Positions 7,749 through 16,261 of a stretch of DNA of 41,149 nt are shown here, one piece after another (position 1 is the first letter of the stretch; each line of letters opens with the position of its first letter). The position numbers and the translations under genes are program-made. This DNA is from Goekera deserti. GTDB taxonomy: Bacteria; Actinomycetota; Actinomycetes; Mycobacteriales; Geodermatophilaceae. Where the stretch lies: positions 1-41,149 of the forward strand of contig NZ_JAAGWK010000001.1 of the NCBI RefSeq assembly GCF_010685995.1. Reading direction: 5' to 3'. A model generated the notes under the pieces. It searched no databases, was not told where the DNA came from, and worked only from the letters and a program-made list of their open reading frames with translations.

Positions 7749-8987
7749 ATGAGCGACCCCCGGCACGACCTCGTCCCGATGCGTGAGGCCGCCGTCTCCT
7801 TCGACGTCGTCCTGCGTGGCTACGACAAGCACCAGGTCGCCGAGACGGTCGAGCGCCTGGACGCCGACGTCCGCGTCGCACTCGCCGACCGGGACGCCGC
7901 CGTCGCCCGGTCCGCCGACCTGGCCGCGCAGCTCTCCGCACTGCACAAGGAGATGGAGTCGCTGCGCCGCAAGGCCGCGACCGCCGTCGCCCCCAGCTTC
8001 GAGAACATGGGCGAGCGGATCGCCCACATGCTCCGGCTGGCCGAGGAGGAGGCGGCGGAGCTGCGCCGCACCGCCGAGGAGGAGACCACCGCGCTGCGCG
8101 AGGCCACCGCCGAGGAGGCCGAGGGCCTGCGCCAGCGCCTCGCCGCCGAGGAGACCGCGGCCGCGCAGCGGCTCGCCGCGGCCAACGACGAGGCCGAGCG
8201 GCTCGTGGCCGAGGCCCGCCAGCACGCGGAGCAGATCTCGGCGAAGGCGCAGGCCCGCGCCGACGAGCTGGTGCAGAAGGCACAGGAGCGGGTCGCGCGC
8301 CTGGACGCCGACTCCCAGGCGCGCCGCACCAAGATCGAGGAGGACTTCGAGATCGCCCAGCGGTCCCGTCGCGCCGAGGCCGCCCAGATCGAGCAGGAGC
8401 GGGCGCACGCCTCGGCCGCGGCCGCGCAGCAGCGCATCGCTGCCGCCGAGCAGCACGCCGCCCGGGTCGTCGCCGAGGCCGAGGCCGCCGTGGCCCGCGT
8501 GCAGGGGGTGCGCGACGACCTGCTCGACCGGCTCGCCGGCGTGCACCAGCTGCTCACCCAGCTGCCCGACCTCACCGACCGGCTCGCGCCGGACGCGGCC
8601 CGTCCGACCGGCGGTGGTCAGCGCCGGCCCGTCGCGCAGGGCGACGCGCAGGACGGCGATCCTGCCGCAGGGTCGCCGCGCGCGACCGGCACCGACCGCC
8701 CCACCGTCCCGTCCCAGCCGGGCGGCCGGCTGCCCCATGCCACCGGGCCCGACTCCGCCCGGCCTGCTGCCGTGCCGGCGTCGACCGACTCGGGCACGAT
8801 GTCCGTGGCCGCCGCCGCGGCCCATGAGCAGGGGCAGGCCGCCGGCGACGGGGCCGCCCCCGGTGCACAGCGTCCCGCCGCACAGAGCCAGGCACCGGCC
8901 GAGCGAGGCCGGGACTCCGGCACGCAGGCATTGCCCGTGCAGCCGGCGCAGCAGCGCGTCGCGGAGAGCACCCCGCCCGCGCGCTGA
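7749..8987 (+). CDS. DivIVA-like coiled-coil protein
   Basis: A 412-residue protein. Residues about 15-50, with 'FDVVLRGYDKHQVAETVERL', match the DivIVA N-terminal domain that binds curved membrane in actinobacterial polar-growth and division proteins. A very long Ala/Glu/Arg-rich coiled coil covers about 50-275, then a disordered Gly/Pro/Gln/Ala tail ends the protein. It has no transmembrane segment. It is not the main Wag31/DivIVA of the division cluster, and looks like one of the accessory DivIVA-domain scaffolds common in these bacteria. GAGGAGG lies about 7 nt before ATG 7749. The neighbours give no firm hint of partner. Confidence 0.8.
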   Translation: MSDPRHDLVPMREAAVSFDVVLRGYDKHQVAETVERLDADVRVALADRDAAVARSADLAAQLSALHKEMESLRRKAATAVAPSFENMGERIAHMLRLAEEEAAELRRTAEEETTALREATAEEAEGLRQRLAAEETAAAQRLAAANDEAERLVAEARQHAEQISAKAQARADELVQKAQERVARLDADSQARRTKIEEDFEIAQRSRRAEAAQIEQERAHASAAAAQQRIAAAEQHAARVVAEAEAAVARVQGVRDDLLDRLAGVHQLLTQLPDLTDRLAPDAARPTGGGQRRPVAQGDAQDGDPAAGSPRATGTDRPTVPSQPGGRLPHATGPDSARPAAVPASTDSGTMSVAAAAAHEQGQAAGDGAAPGAQRPAAQSQAPAERGRDSGTQALPVQPAQQRVAESTPPAR

Positions 8988-9434
8988 CCTCACCCGCTCG
9001 CGCGCCACGGCGCCCAGGCCCTGGCGGTGCCCGCGCGCTCCGGCGCGCGCGCTCACCTCGCCTTCCGCTGAGCCGGCCGCTGGTCGATCCGGCCGTCCGC
9101 TGGTCCGGCCGTCCGCTGGTCCGGCCGTCCGCTGGTCCGGCCGCGCGCCGGTGTGGCCGTCGGCTGACCCATCCGTCCGCTGACCCCGCCGCCCAGCGGC
9201 CGGCCGGTCGCCCGCCCTCCAGCGGGTGTGACCGGCCGGCTCCCGTCGTGGCCTGGCGCGTCCAGCGCTCGCCGTCCTCTCCACGGGAGACGTCACCCAC
9301 CTGGTGACCTAGGGTGAGCCCCCGGATCCACGTCGCGCAGCGTGACCAGGCGTGACAGGGTCCGCACCAGCGCTCCCCTGTCCACCCGGCGTCATCGCCG
9401 GCGGTCGGCCGGGCCGATCCGTGAGAGGGGCCCC
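8988..9434. other. Repeat-rich intergenic region
   Basis: 447 bp without a convincing gene. It contains a GC-only hairpin (CGCGCGC 9032-9038 / GCGCGCG 9043-9049), the 16-bp tandem repeat at 9089-9136 described separately, several degenerate copies on both sides, and TAGGGT at 9310-9315 as a possible -10 box for the downstream gene. AGAGGGG at 9423-9429 is the next gene's ribosome site. Confidence 0.5.
9089..9136. repeat. 16-bp tandem repeat, three exact copies
   Basis: CCGGCCGTCCGCTGGT occurs three times head to tail at 9089-9104, 9105-9120 and 9121-9136, flanked by decayed copies (9073-9088 and 9137 to about 9184). Units begin without spacers, so it is a minisatellite and not a CRISPR array. 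Confidence 0.9.
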
Positions 9435-12197
9435 GTGTCAGAACCGCACCCGGACCCACCCGCACCGCTCCGCGGTCCCCGCGGACCCGCGTCCGACCGG
9501 CACCGGCTGCGCGGTCCGGGCGAGCGGCTACGGTTCCGCCGCTCACCCGCCCCGGGACAGGGCACCCGCCCCGAACAGGACGTTCCTGCTCACGCCGCCG
9601 CTGCCCCCACGGGCCCGGCGTCCGACCCGGTCACCGGCCCGACGCCCGCCCCGGCCGTCGGCCCGGACCAGCCCGCTCCGGAGCGAGCCGCCCCGGCCCC
9701 GCCCGCTCCTGACCAGCCCGCTCCGCGTCCGGCCGGCGCGCACCTGCCCTCTGCGGACCTGCCCGAAGCGGACCTGTCCGGGCACATCCCCGGCCAGGGC
9801 ACGCCGGGTCGGCCCGTGCGCAGCCGGGACGTGCCAGGCCGAGACGTCCCGGACCGGGACCTGCCCGGCTGGGGCCTGCCCGGCCGGGACAGGACCGGCC
9901 GGGACGTCACCGGCCGCGGCGTGCCGGACCAGGGGTCGGTCCCGCCCGGCGGACCGCGCGACCAGGTCGCCGGCTCCACCGGGGCGCCGGCGGCCCAGCC
10001 TCCCGGGTCCGGCACCGGGAACGGGACCGACCCGTGGGCGACCGCCGACCCGGACGGGTACCCGGGCGCCCACGAGCCGCACACCGACACCGGGCGCCTC
10101 GTGCCCCCCGGCACCACCGCGTGGGCCCCGGACGCAGCCGGTCCACCCCGTGAACCGTCCGCTGCGCCGCGATGGGCCCGTCGACCCCGCCCGTCCCCCG
10201 CCCCCGTACGGACGTCCCCCGACGCGGACGACCTCCTGCCGCCGCTGACACCGCCGTCGGGCGACACCACCCGGACCGCCCCGGTCGGCGGGGGTCCGGG
10301 GGTCCGGCCCGGGTCCCAGCTGTTCCTTGCTGCGGCCGAGGAGGACCCCCTCGAGCAGGCCGGTGCCCGGCGCGCCCGGCACCGCGCCCGCTCCCGGCGG
10401 CTCAGCCCGCGGTTCACCGTCGGCCTGCTCTGGCCCATCGGCGCGCTGCTCCTCGTCGGGCTGGTGAGCGCCCGGCTGCTGCACGGCACCCGACTGCCGG
10501 ACGACGGCCGGCTCACCGCGCCCGCGTTCGCACTGCTGCGCGGCGACAGCGGCACTGGTCTGCCTGCGCTGTCACCCGACGGACTGGGCGCCCTGCAGAC
10601 CGCGGTCTACGCCACGCTGACCCGGGCCTTCGACCGGCACGCCACCCTGGTGGTCGCCGGACGCGAGCTCCTGCTGGTCAGCGTGCTGGTGGCCGGTCTG
10701 CTGCTGTGGCGCACCGCCCGGCGCGTGGGGCTGAGCAACCCCAGCTGCGCGGTGGCCCTGCTGGCGTTCGGCGCCGTCCCGGTGATCACACCGGTGTACC
10801 TGGCCAGCAGCCCCGGGGCGTTGGCCGTGCCGTGGCTGATGCTGTCGGCGTACCTGCTGGCCGGGGGACGGCCCGCGCCGGCAAGCGGTGTGCTGGCCGC
10901 CGTTGCCGCGGTGCTCTCGGTGCTGCTGGCCCCCGACGTGCTGCTGCTGGGCCTCGCCGGTGCCGCCGCGGCCCTGGTGACCGGTGCAGTACTGCCCCGC
11001 TGGCCCGCCAGTCGCCGGCTCGCCTGCGCCCTGGCGCTCGGGCCGCTGTTCCTGCTGGCCACCCTGACCCTGGACCGCTGGGACCCCCAGCCCGCCAGCC
11101 CCGGCCGCTGGGGGGCCACCAGCGGTGAGCTGGTGACCGTCACGGTGGTGCTGGTGCTCGTCGGGCTGCTCGGCGCGGTCGGCCTGCCCCGGTTGCGTGC
11201 CGCCGGGATCGCCCTGGCGCTGACCGCGGCCACCACGGTGGCCCCCTCCCCCGGCCGGCTGTCGGCGCTGCAGGTCTGCCTGCCGGTGGCCGCCCTGCTG
11301 GTGGGTGCGCTCGCGCAGGTCGCGGTGCGCCGCGTGCTGGCCGTGCGGCCGGCGGTGCCCTCCACGGCCACCGGCCGCCCGCGTCCCGGGTCCGCGACCC
11401 GGTCCCGGCGGCTGCTCCCGCTCACGCAGCTGGCCGCCGCGCTCGCCCTCGGAGCCGCCGTCGTCACCGCGAGCCTCGCGCTGGGTCGGGCCCCCACCAG
11501 CGACTTCGGCGACCGGGCACACCGGGCCACCCTCGCCTGGCAGGAGCAGCAACTGGCACCGGACGCGGTGCTGGTCGGGTCCGGCCGCATCTGGTCGGAG
11601 CTGGTGCACGCCGGTGGCGACCCGGCGCGGGTGCAGCTGGCCGGGGACACGCCCGCCGACGCACCAGGAGCTCGCCTGGTGGTGCGGACCACGACCGGTG
11701 CGGCCCCGCAGCCGGCGGACGCCGTGGCCACGTTCACCTCCAGCGGCGTCCAGGTGCACGTCGAGGACCCGGACCGGGGCAGCCCGACACCCGCAGCGCG
11801 CGAGCAGCGCCGTCAGCTCGCCGCGGCGCTGCTCACCAACCCGACCACCTCCGACTCCGGCCAGGCGACCGGTCAGCTCACCGCCGGCGACGTCGACCCG
11901 CGCCTGCTGTCGCTGCTGGCCGGGATGTCGGCACAGTTCGGCGTGGGGCTGCACAGCCTGCCGGTGGTGGCCGGGGAGGAGGGCACCGGCACGCTGACCC
12001 GGGTCGCGGTGCTGGACAGCATGGACGGCGTCCCACTGGACCAGGACCCCGCGCGGGTCGACCGGTTGCAGGCCTGGCTGTCGGTCCAGCGGGCCCCGTT
12101 CGCACCCGACGTGGTGCGCCGGACACCCGACGGGCTGCTGCTCGCGTTCCACTACGTACCTGACCCCGACGCCCTGGTCGAACGGGCCACCGCCTGA
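9435..12197 (+). CDS. Large membrane protein with disordered Pro-rich N-terminus
   Basis: A 920-residue protein whose family I do not recognise. Residues 1 to about 335 are Pro/Gly/Arg/Asp-rich and likely disordered, with a degenerate 5-6-residue repeat (GRDVP, DRDLP, GWGLP, GRDRT) near 135-165. From 'RFTVGLLWPIGALLLVGLVSARLL' on, about ten hydrophobic helices follow to near residue 690, then a soluble C-terminal domain (about 690-920) that should face outside. The hydrophobic architecture with a large non-cytoplasmic tail resembles multi-pass envelope or glycosyltransferase-like proteins, but no catalytic motif is seen. GTG 9435 follows AGAGGGG; the longer frame from 9342 is Arg-rich and lacks a ribosome site. 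A hairpin follows the stop. Confidence 0.75.
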   Translation: MSEPHPDPPAPLRGPRGPASDRHRLRGPGERLRFRRSPAPGQGTRPEQDVPAHAAAAPTGPASDPVTGPTPAPAVGPDQPAPERAAPAPPAPDQPAPRPAGAHLPSADLPEADLSGHIPGQGTPGRPVRSRDVPGRDVPDRDLPGWGLPGRDRTGRDVTGRGVPDQGSVPPGGPRDQVAGSTGAPAAQPPGSGTGNGTDPWATADPDGYPGAHEPHTDTGRLVPPGTTAWAPDAAGPPREPSAAPRWARRPRPSPAPVRTSPDADDLLPPLTPPSGDTTRTAPVGGGPGVRPGSQLFLAAAEEDPLEQAGARRARHRARSRRLSPRFTVGLLWPIGALLLVGLVSARLLHGTRLPDDGRLTAPAFALLRGDSGTGLPALSPDGLGALQTAVYATLTRAFDRHATLVVAGRELLLVSVLVAGLLLWRTARRVGLSNPSCAVALLAFGAVPVITPVYLASSPGALAVPWLMLSAYLLAGGRPAPASGVLAAVAAVLSVLLAPDVLLLGLAGAAAALVTGAVLPRWPASRRLACALALGPLFLLATLTLDRWDPQPASPGRWGATSGELVTVTVVLVLVGLLGAVGLPRLRAAGIALALTAATTVAPSPGRLSALQVCLPVAALLVGALAQVAVRRVLAVRPAVPSTATGRPRPGSATRSRRLLPLTQLAAALALGAAVVTASLALGRAPTSDFGDRAHRATLAWQEQQLAPDAVLVGSGRIWSELVHAGGDPARVQLAGDTPADAPGARLVVRTTTGAAPQPADAVATFTSSGVQVHVEDPDRGSPTPAAREQRRQLAAALLTNPTTSDSGQATGQLTAGDVDPRLLSLLAGMSAQFGVGLHSLPVVAGEEGTGTLTRVAVLDSMDGVPLDQDPARVDRLQAWLSVQRAPFAPDVVRRTPDGLLLAFHYVPDPDALVERATA

Positions 12198-12201
12198 GTG
12201 T

Positions 12202-12223
12202 CGGGACGGAACGCCCCGTCCCG
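12202..12223 (+). terminator. Stem-loop after the large membrane-protein gene
   Basis: CGGGACGG, six bases, CCGTCCCG: an 8-bp perfect stem starting 5 nt after the stop codon at 12197. There is no T tract, which is common for GC-rich actinobacterial ends. The remaining 77 bp to the next start hold GGAAGG as ribosome site. Confidence 0.5.
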
Positions 12224-12300
12224 GGTTGGCAACCGGGGCGCCGAGCGGGTAGAGACGTCCGTGCACACGTCCGACTGCACCCTGTGACGGAAGGCCCCCG

Positions 12301-13167
12301 ATGACCACCACGACCCGAGGCCTGCTGGTCACCCTGCTGTGTGCCGCCGCGGCACTGCTGGGCATGAGCCCGGCCAGCGCCGCCGACACCGGCCTGCTGC
12401 GCCTGGCCCACCTCTCCCCGGACACGCCGTCCGTCGACGTCTACGTCAACTCGGTCTCCGACCCGAACCAGGCGATCACCCTGCCGGGCGTCTCCTACGG
12501 CACCGTCTCGGACTACCAGAGCGTCCCCGCCGGCACGTACACGGTGAGCATGCGGTCGGCCGGCGCCGACCCGTCGACCCCGCCGGTGCTGTCCACCACC
12601 GTCCAGATCGAGCCGGGCAGCGCCCGCACCGTGGCCGGCGTGGGCTACTTCGCCTCCCTGGGGCTGGAGATCCTGGACGACTCCCTCGCGCTCCCGCCGG
12701 CCGGCCAGTCCCGCGTGCGGGTCATCTCCGCGGCCGCCACCGCGCCGTCCCTGGACGTCGCGGTGACCGGTGGTTCCAGCGTCGCCAGCAAGCTCGCCTT
12801 CGCCGCGCGCACCGACTACGTGGACGTGCCCGGTGGCACGACCACGCTGCAGGTGACCGGTGGCAGCGGCGCGCCGACCAGCCTGCCGGTCGACCTGGCG
12901 GCCGGGTCGGTCTACAGCGTCATCGTGCTGGACAACAGCGACGGCGGGCTCACCGTGCAGCTGGCCCTGGACGCCGCCAGCCCGCAGGTCGTGCCGGTCG
13001 GCGGGGTCGAGACCGGGGCCGGCGGCACCGCCGGCGGCCAGGACGCCGCCACCCTGCCCCTGGTGGCCGGCGGCATCGCCGCCATGGCCGCGCTCGCGGT
13101 GCTCACCACCGTGCTGCTGCGCTCGCCCGGGACGCACCGCCCGCGGCACGCCGCGACCCGGTCCTGA
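12301..13167 (+). CDS. Secreted DUF4397-domain protein, membrane anchored
   Basis: A 288-residue exported protein. A signal peptide ends at about 'SPASAADTG' (residue 28). Two DUF4397 beta-sandwich repeats follow: 'LRLAHLSPDTPSVDVYVN' starts the first and 'SRVRVISAAATAPSLDVAVTG' the second, each with the 'VPAGTYTVSM'/'VPGGTTTLQV' type core. A Gly-rich linker (235-250), one transmembrane helix (about 255-277) and a short basic tail finish it. DUF4397 has no defined biochemical role; it is thought to be a surface or adhesion module. The sortase gene starts 6 nt after its stop, so the two are surely co-transcribed, and this protein is the best candidate substrate although no classical LPXTG is present (see findings). 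Confidence 0.9.
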   Translation: MTTTTRGLLVTLLCAAAALLGMSPASAADTGLLRLAHLSPDTPSVDVYVNSVSDPNQAITLPGVSYGTVSDYQSVPAGTYTVSMRSAGADPSTPPVLSTTVQIEPGSARTVAGVGYFASLGLEILDDSLALPPAGQSRVRVISAAATAPSLDVAVTGGSSVASKLAFAARTDYVDVPGGTTTLQVTGGSGAPTSLPVDLAAGSVYSVIVLDNSDGGLTVQLALDAASPQVVPVGGVETGAGGTAGGQDAATLPLVAGGIAAMAALAVLTTVLLRSPGTHRPRHAATRS

Positions 13168-13173
13168 CCCCCG

Positions 13174-13815
13174 GTGGCCGGAGCGCACCGTCGGCGGGGC
13201 CAGCGGCAGTGGCACGCGCTGCTGGCGCCGCTGCTGGCCACCGTCGCCGTGACGGCGACGGTCCTGGCCGTGCTGGTCGGCGCACCGTCCACCGTGCGGC
13301 AGAGCGGGTCGGTGCAGGCGCTGACCACCCCGGACGCGCAGCCCGCGGTGCTGGGGTCCAGCCCCGCGACCGGCGGCCCGGCGCCGGTCGCGGTGTCCAT
13401 GCCGACGATCGGTGTGCAGGGGTCGCTCGTCCCGCTCGGCACCGACGCCTCCGGCGTGCTGGTGCCACCGACCGACTTCGCCCAGGCCGGGTGGTTCTCC
13501 GAGGGCACGGTGCCCGGGGACGTCGGGCCGGCCGTGATCGCCGGGCACGTCGACTCGCGGGCCGGCCCCGCGGTGTTCTACCGGCTGGAGGAGCTGGCCC
13601 CCGGTGACCGGCTGACCGTCACCCGCACCGACGGGTCGGTGCTGACCTTCCAGGTGACCCGCGTCGGGCAGTACCCCAAGGCGGAGTTCCCCACCGAGGA
13701 GGTCTACGGCCCGGTCGGCGCCCCAGAGCTGCGGCTGATCACCTGCGGCGGCGTCTTCGACCACACCCGTCGCAGCTACGTCGACAACGTCGTCGTCTTC
13801 GCCCGCTTGGTCTGA
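13174..13815 (+). CDS. Class F sortase
   Basis: A 213-residue transpeptidase with an N-terminal signal anchor (about 14-38) and a sortase domain from about residue 70. The catalytic triad is present: His125 in 'IAGHVDS', Cys191 in 'LITCGG', and Arg199 or Arg200 in 'HTRRSYVDN'. The short domain and 'AGHVDSR' motif place it in class F, the type typical of actinobacteria. It would act outside the membrane, cutting and joining surface proteins. GTG 13174 lies 6 nt after the stop of the DUF4397 gene, a pairing often seen in these bacteria. No strong ribosome site precedes it, which suggests translational coupling. Confidence 0.9.
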   Translation: MAGAHRRRGQRQWHALLAPLLATVAVTATVLAVLVGAPSTVRQSGSVQALTTPDAQPAVLGSSPATGGPAPVAVSMPTIGVQGSLVPLGTDASGVLVPPTDFAQAGWFSEGTVPGDVGPAVIAGHVDSRAGPAVFYRLEELAPGDRLTVTRTDGSVLTFQVTRVGQYPKAEFPTEEVYGPVGAPELRLITCGGVFDHTRRSYVDNVVVFARLV

Positions 13816-13867
13816 GCCGCCGTCCCCGCCCCGGGGTGGGCCGGGGTGCTCGGGCCGACGACCGCAC

Positions 13868-13954
13868 GAGCTCACCACCGTCCGGCCGCACTACCGCCGA
13901 GCTCACCACCGTCCGGCCGGGTGCACCAACGCTGGTGAGCTCGGCCGGACGGTG
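13868..13954. repeat. Alternating direct and inverted repeats after the sortase gene
   Basis: Two identical 21-bp copies lie at 13868-13888 and 13899-13919 (beginning GAGCTCACCACCGTC). A third, inverted copy in two shuffled parts follows: TGGTGAGCTC (13933-13942) pairs with 13899-13908, and GGCCGGACGGTG (13943-13954) pairs with CACCGTCCGGCC at 13907-13918. The RNA could fold into alternative hairpins. It may be a terminator or a REP-like mobile repeat. Confidence 0.7.
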
Positions 13955-13960
13955 ATCAGC

Positions 13961-13977
13961 TGAGCTGATCGATGCTG
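13961..13977. repeat. 17-bp word shared with 68-84
   Basis: TGAGCTGATCGATGCTG here is identical to 68-84 near the left window edge, 13.9 kb away. Both copies lie in non-coding DNA next to gene ends, here between the inverted repeats and the GGGGC tract. The contained TGAGCTGATC/GATC words make it partly self-complementary with TGATCAGC at 13953-13960. Confidence 0.6.
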
Positions 13978-13978
13978 C

Positions 13979-14030
13979 GGGGGCGGGGCGGGGCGGGGCG
14001 GGGCGGGGCGGGGCGGGGCGGGGGCGGGGC
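13979..14030 (+). repeat. GGGGC pentanucleotide tract
   Basis: About eight tandem GGGGC units give at least eight G-runs of four or five on the plus strand, spaced by a single C. Such a tract can slip in replication and can form G-quadruplexes. It lies between convergent genes, so it affects 3' ends and no coding sequence. Confidence 0.85.
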
Positions 14031-14046
14031 CGCCGCGGGGGCACCA

Positions 14047-14358
14047 CTAGCGCTGGCGGCGCCGGGAGCGGGCGCGCCAGCAGGTGGTGTGCCAGTGCCG
14101 GCGCAGGTCGGCGGCCGAGTCGGTGTCCCACGGGTCCAGGTCGGAGTCCCGGGCGTAGGCCGGCCAGCTCACCACGTGCGGCGTCCCGGCCACGACCTCC
14201 TGGTCGCAGCCGGGACAGCGGTAGTTCTTGCCGGTGGCCGAGCCGGTGACCGACCGGACGACCCAGTCGCCGTCGCCGGCCTCCTCGACCTGCTCCGGGC
14301 GCGGACGCCACGGACCGGGCGCGCCCGGTCGTCCTCGCCCCCGGGCGCGCCTCCCCAC
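14047..14358 (-). CDS. Small conserved actinobacterial protein with zinc-ribbon-like motif
   Basis: A 103-residue protein with basic ends. The central part 'DWVVRSVTGSATGKNYRCPGCDQEV' carries CPGC, and His and Cys follow in 'RRHWHTTCWRARS', giving a possible CxxC...H...C metal site. Proteins of this kind are conserved in actinobacteria and are often labelled 'ATP/GTP-binding protein' without support; the function is unknown. Start is GTG 14358, stop TAG 14047. It ends 19 nt after the start side of nothing else: the hydroxyacyl-CoA dehydrogenase gene stops 19 nt upstream on the same strand, so both may share a transcript. Confidence 0.8.
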   Translation of the reverse strand: MGRRARGRGRPGAPGPWRPRPEQVEEAGDGDWVVRSVTGSATGKNYRCPGCDQEVVAGTPHVVSWPAYARDSDLDPWDTDSAADLRRHWHTTCWRARSRRRQR

Positions 14359-14377
14359 CCGTTCAGCCTGCCACGGG

Positions 14378-16159
14378 TCAGCGGGTGGAGTGGTCCCGGA
14401 AGCCGCGACCGGTCTTGCGCCCCAGGTAGCCGGCGGTGACCAGGTGCTCCAGCAGCGGCGCCGGGGCGTAGCCGGGCTCCCGGAACTCCGTGTACAACTC
14501 CCGCTCGATGGCCAGCGACACGTCCAGGCCGACCACGTCGAGCAGCTCGAAGGGGCCCATCGGGTAGCCGCAGCCCACCTTCATCGCGGCGTCGATGTCG
14601 TCGCTGCTGGCGTAGTGCGCCTCCAGCATCCGCACCGCGTCGTTGAGGTAGGGGAACAGCAGCGCGTTGACGATGAAGCCGGCGCGGTCGGCACAGCTGA
14701 CCGCGTGCTTGCCGAGCTGCTGGCACAGCGCGTGCGCGGTGGCGGCCACGTCGGGGGCGGTGGCGATGGTGCTCACCACCTCCACCAGCTTCATGACCTG
14801 GGCGGGGTTGAAGAAGTGCAGCCCGACGACGTCCTCGGGGCGCTCGCTGGCCTTGGCGCACTCGATCACCGGCAGGCTCGAGGTGGTCGTGGCCAGCACG
14901 GTGCCCGGCTTGGTGATCTCCCCGAGCGCGGCGAACAGCGTCTGCTTGACCTGCAGCGACTCGACGACGGCCTCGATGACCAGCTCCCGGTCGGCCAGCT
15001 CGTCGAGCGAGGTGGTGCCGTCCACCCGGGCGAGGACGGCGTCACGGGTGGCCTCGTCCAGCCGACCGCGGGCGACCTGCTTGTCCAGCGACCGGGTCAG
15101 CGCGGCGAGCACCGCAGCGACCTTCTCGTCGGTGCGGGCCACGAACCGCACGTCGAGCCCGCCCTTGGCGACGACCTCGATGATGCCGGTGGCCATCGTC
15201 CCGGACCCGACCACGCCGACGGAGCGGAACGGGCGGGCCCCCTCGGCCGCACCGGCCGCCGACGGGGTGGCGGCGTCGGGCACGACCTCGGCGGAGCCGC
15301 GCTCGGCATAGGTGTAGAAGCCGCGACCGGACTTCCGGCCCAGCAGGCCCGCGGTCATCATCTGCTTGATCAGCGGCCGGGGGGCGTGCAGCCGGTCGCG
15401 GGACTGCTGGTACATCGTCTGCAGGATCTCGTAGGCGGTGTCGATGCCGATCAGGTCCATCAGGGCCAGCGGGCCCATCGGCAGGCCGCAGCCCAGCCGC
15501 ATGGCGGCGTCGACGTCCTCGCGGCTGGCGTAGCGGTTCTCCACCATCTCCACGGCGTGGTTGAGGTAGCCGAACAGCAGCGCGTTGGCGATGAAGCCGG
15601 CCTTGTCACCGATCGTCACGTCGACCTTGCCCAGCCGGGCGGCCAGCGCCTCGACGTCCTCGACGACGCCCGGCTCGGTGACGACGGTGCGCACGATCTC
15701 GACCAGCTTCATGACCGGCGCCGGGTTGAAGAAGTGCATCCCGATGACCTTGCTGGGCCGACCGGTGGCCACCGACAGCGCGGTGACCGACAGGCTGGAG
15801 GTGTTGGTGGCCAGGATCGTGTCCGGCGGGCAGATGCGGTCCAGCTCGGCGAACAGCTGCGCCTTGAGGTCCATCCGCTCTGGGACGGCTTCCACGACCA
15901 GCTCGGCGGAGCCCAGGTCGGCCAGGGTGGTGGTGTAGCGCACGCGCTCGAGGATCGCGGTGCGGTCGGCGTCCTCGAGCTTGCCGCGGGTGACCGCGCG
16001 CTCGGTGGACTGCTCGACGTGCGCCCGGCCGCGGGCGACCGCGTCGTCGTCGACGTCGACGGCGGTCACCGACAGCCCCGCGCGGGCCAGCACCTCGACG
16101 ATGCCGGCCCCCATGGTGCCCAGCCCCACGACGCCGACCTCGGTCAGTTCTCTGGCCAC
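14378..16159 (-). CDS. Double-domain 3-hydroxyacyl-CoA (3-hydroxybutyryl-CoA) dehydrogenase
   Basis: A 593-residue protein made of two tandem, homologous 3-hydroxyacyl-CoA dehydrogenase units. Each has its own NAD-binding loop (GLGTMG at 12-17, GSGTMA at 318-323), a catalytic 'HFFNPA' histidine motif, and a C-terminal helical domain starting 'ADRAGFIVNALL'/'GDKAGFIANALL' and ending 'GLLGRKSGRGFYTY'/'GYLGRKTGRGFRDH'. It would oxidise or, in the ethylmalonyl-CoA pathway, form (S)-3-hydroxybutyryl-CoA. Fused pairs of this sort occur next to ccr in Streptomyces. GTG 16159 follows GAGGAGGAG. The 18-bp palindrome at 16262-16279 lies about 100 bp upstream, linking it to ccrA and the mutase. Confidence 0.9.
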   Translation of the reverse strand: MARELTEVGVVGLGTMGAGIVEVLARAGLSVTAVDVDDDAVARGRAHVEQSTERAVTRGKLEDADRTAILERVRYTTTLADLGSAELVVEAVPERMDLKAQLFAELDRICPPDTILATNTSSLSVTALSVATGRPSKVIGMHFFNPAPVMKLVEIVRTVVTEPGVVEDVEALAARLGKVDVTIGDKAGFIANALLFGYLNHAVEMVENRYASREDVDAAMRLGCGLPMGPLALMDLIGIDTAYEILQTMYQQSRDRLHAPRPLIKQMMTAGLLGRKSGRGFYTYAERGSAEVVPDAATPSAAGAAEGARPFRSVGVVGSGTMATGIIEVVAKGGLDVRFVARTDEKVAAVLAALTRSLDKQVARGRLDEATRDAVLARVDGTTSLDELADRELVIEAVVESLQVKQTLFAALGEITKPGTVLATTTSSLPVIECAKASERPEDVVGLHFFNPAQVMKLVEVVSTIATAPDVAATAHALCQQLGKHAVSCADRAGFIVNALLFPYLNDAVRMLEAHYASSDDIDAAMKVGCGYPMGPFELLDVVGLDVSLAIERELYTEFREPGYAPAPLLEHLVTAGYLGRKTGRGFRDHSTR

Positions 16160-16261
16160 GTTGCCATCTCCTCCTCGCGTGGGCGCGCCCGGCTCGCACC
16201 GGTCCCGCCGTCCGTCCTGATCGGGGCAGTCTGGCATCCCCGTCTCCGTCCCGGACAGTGA

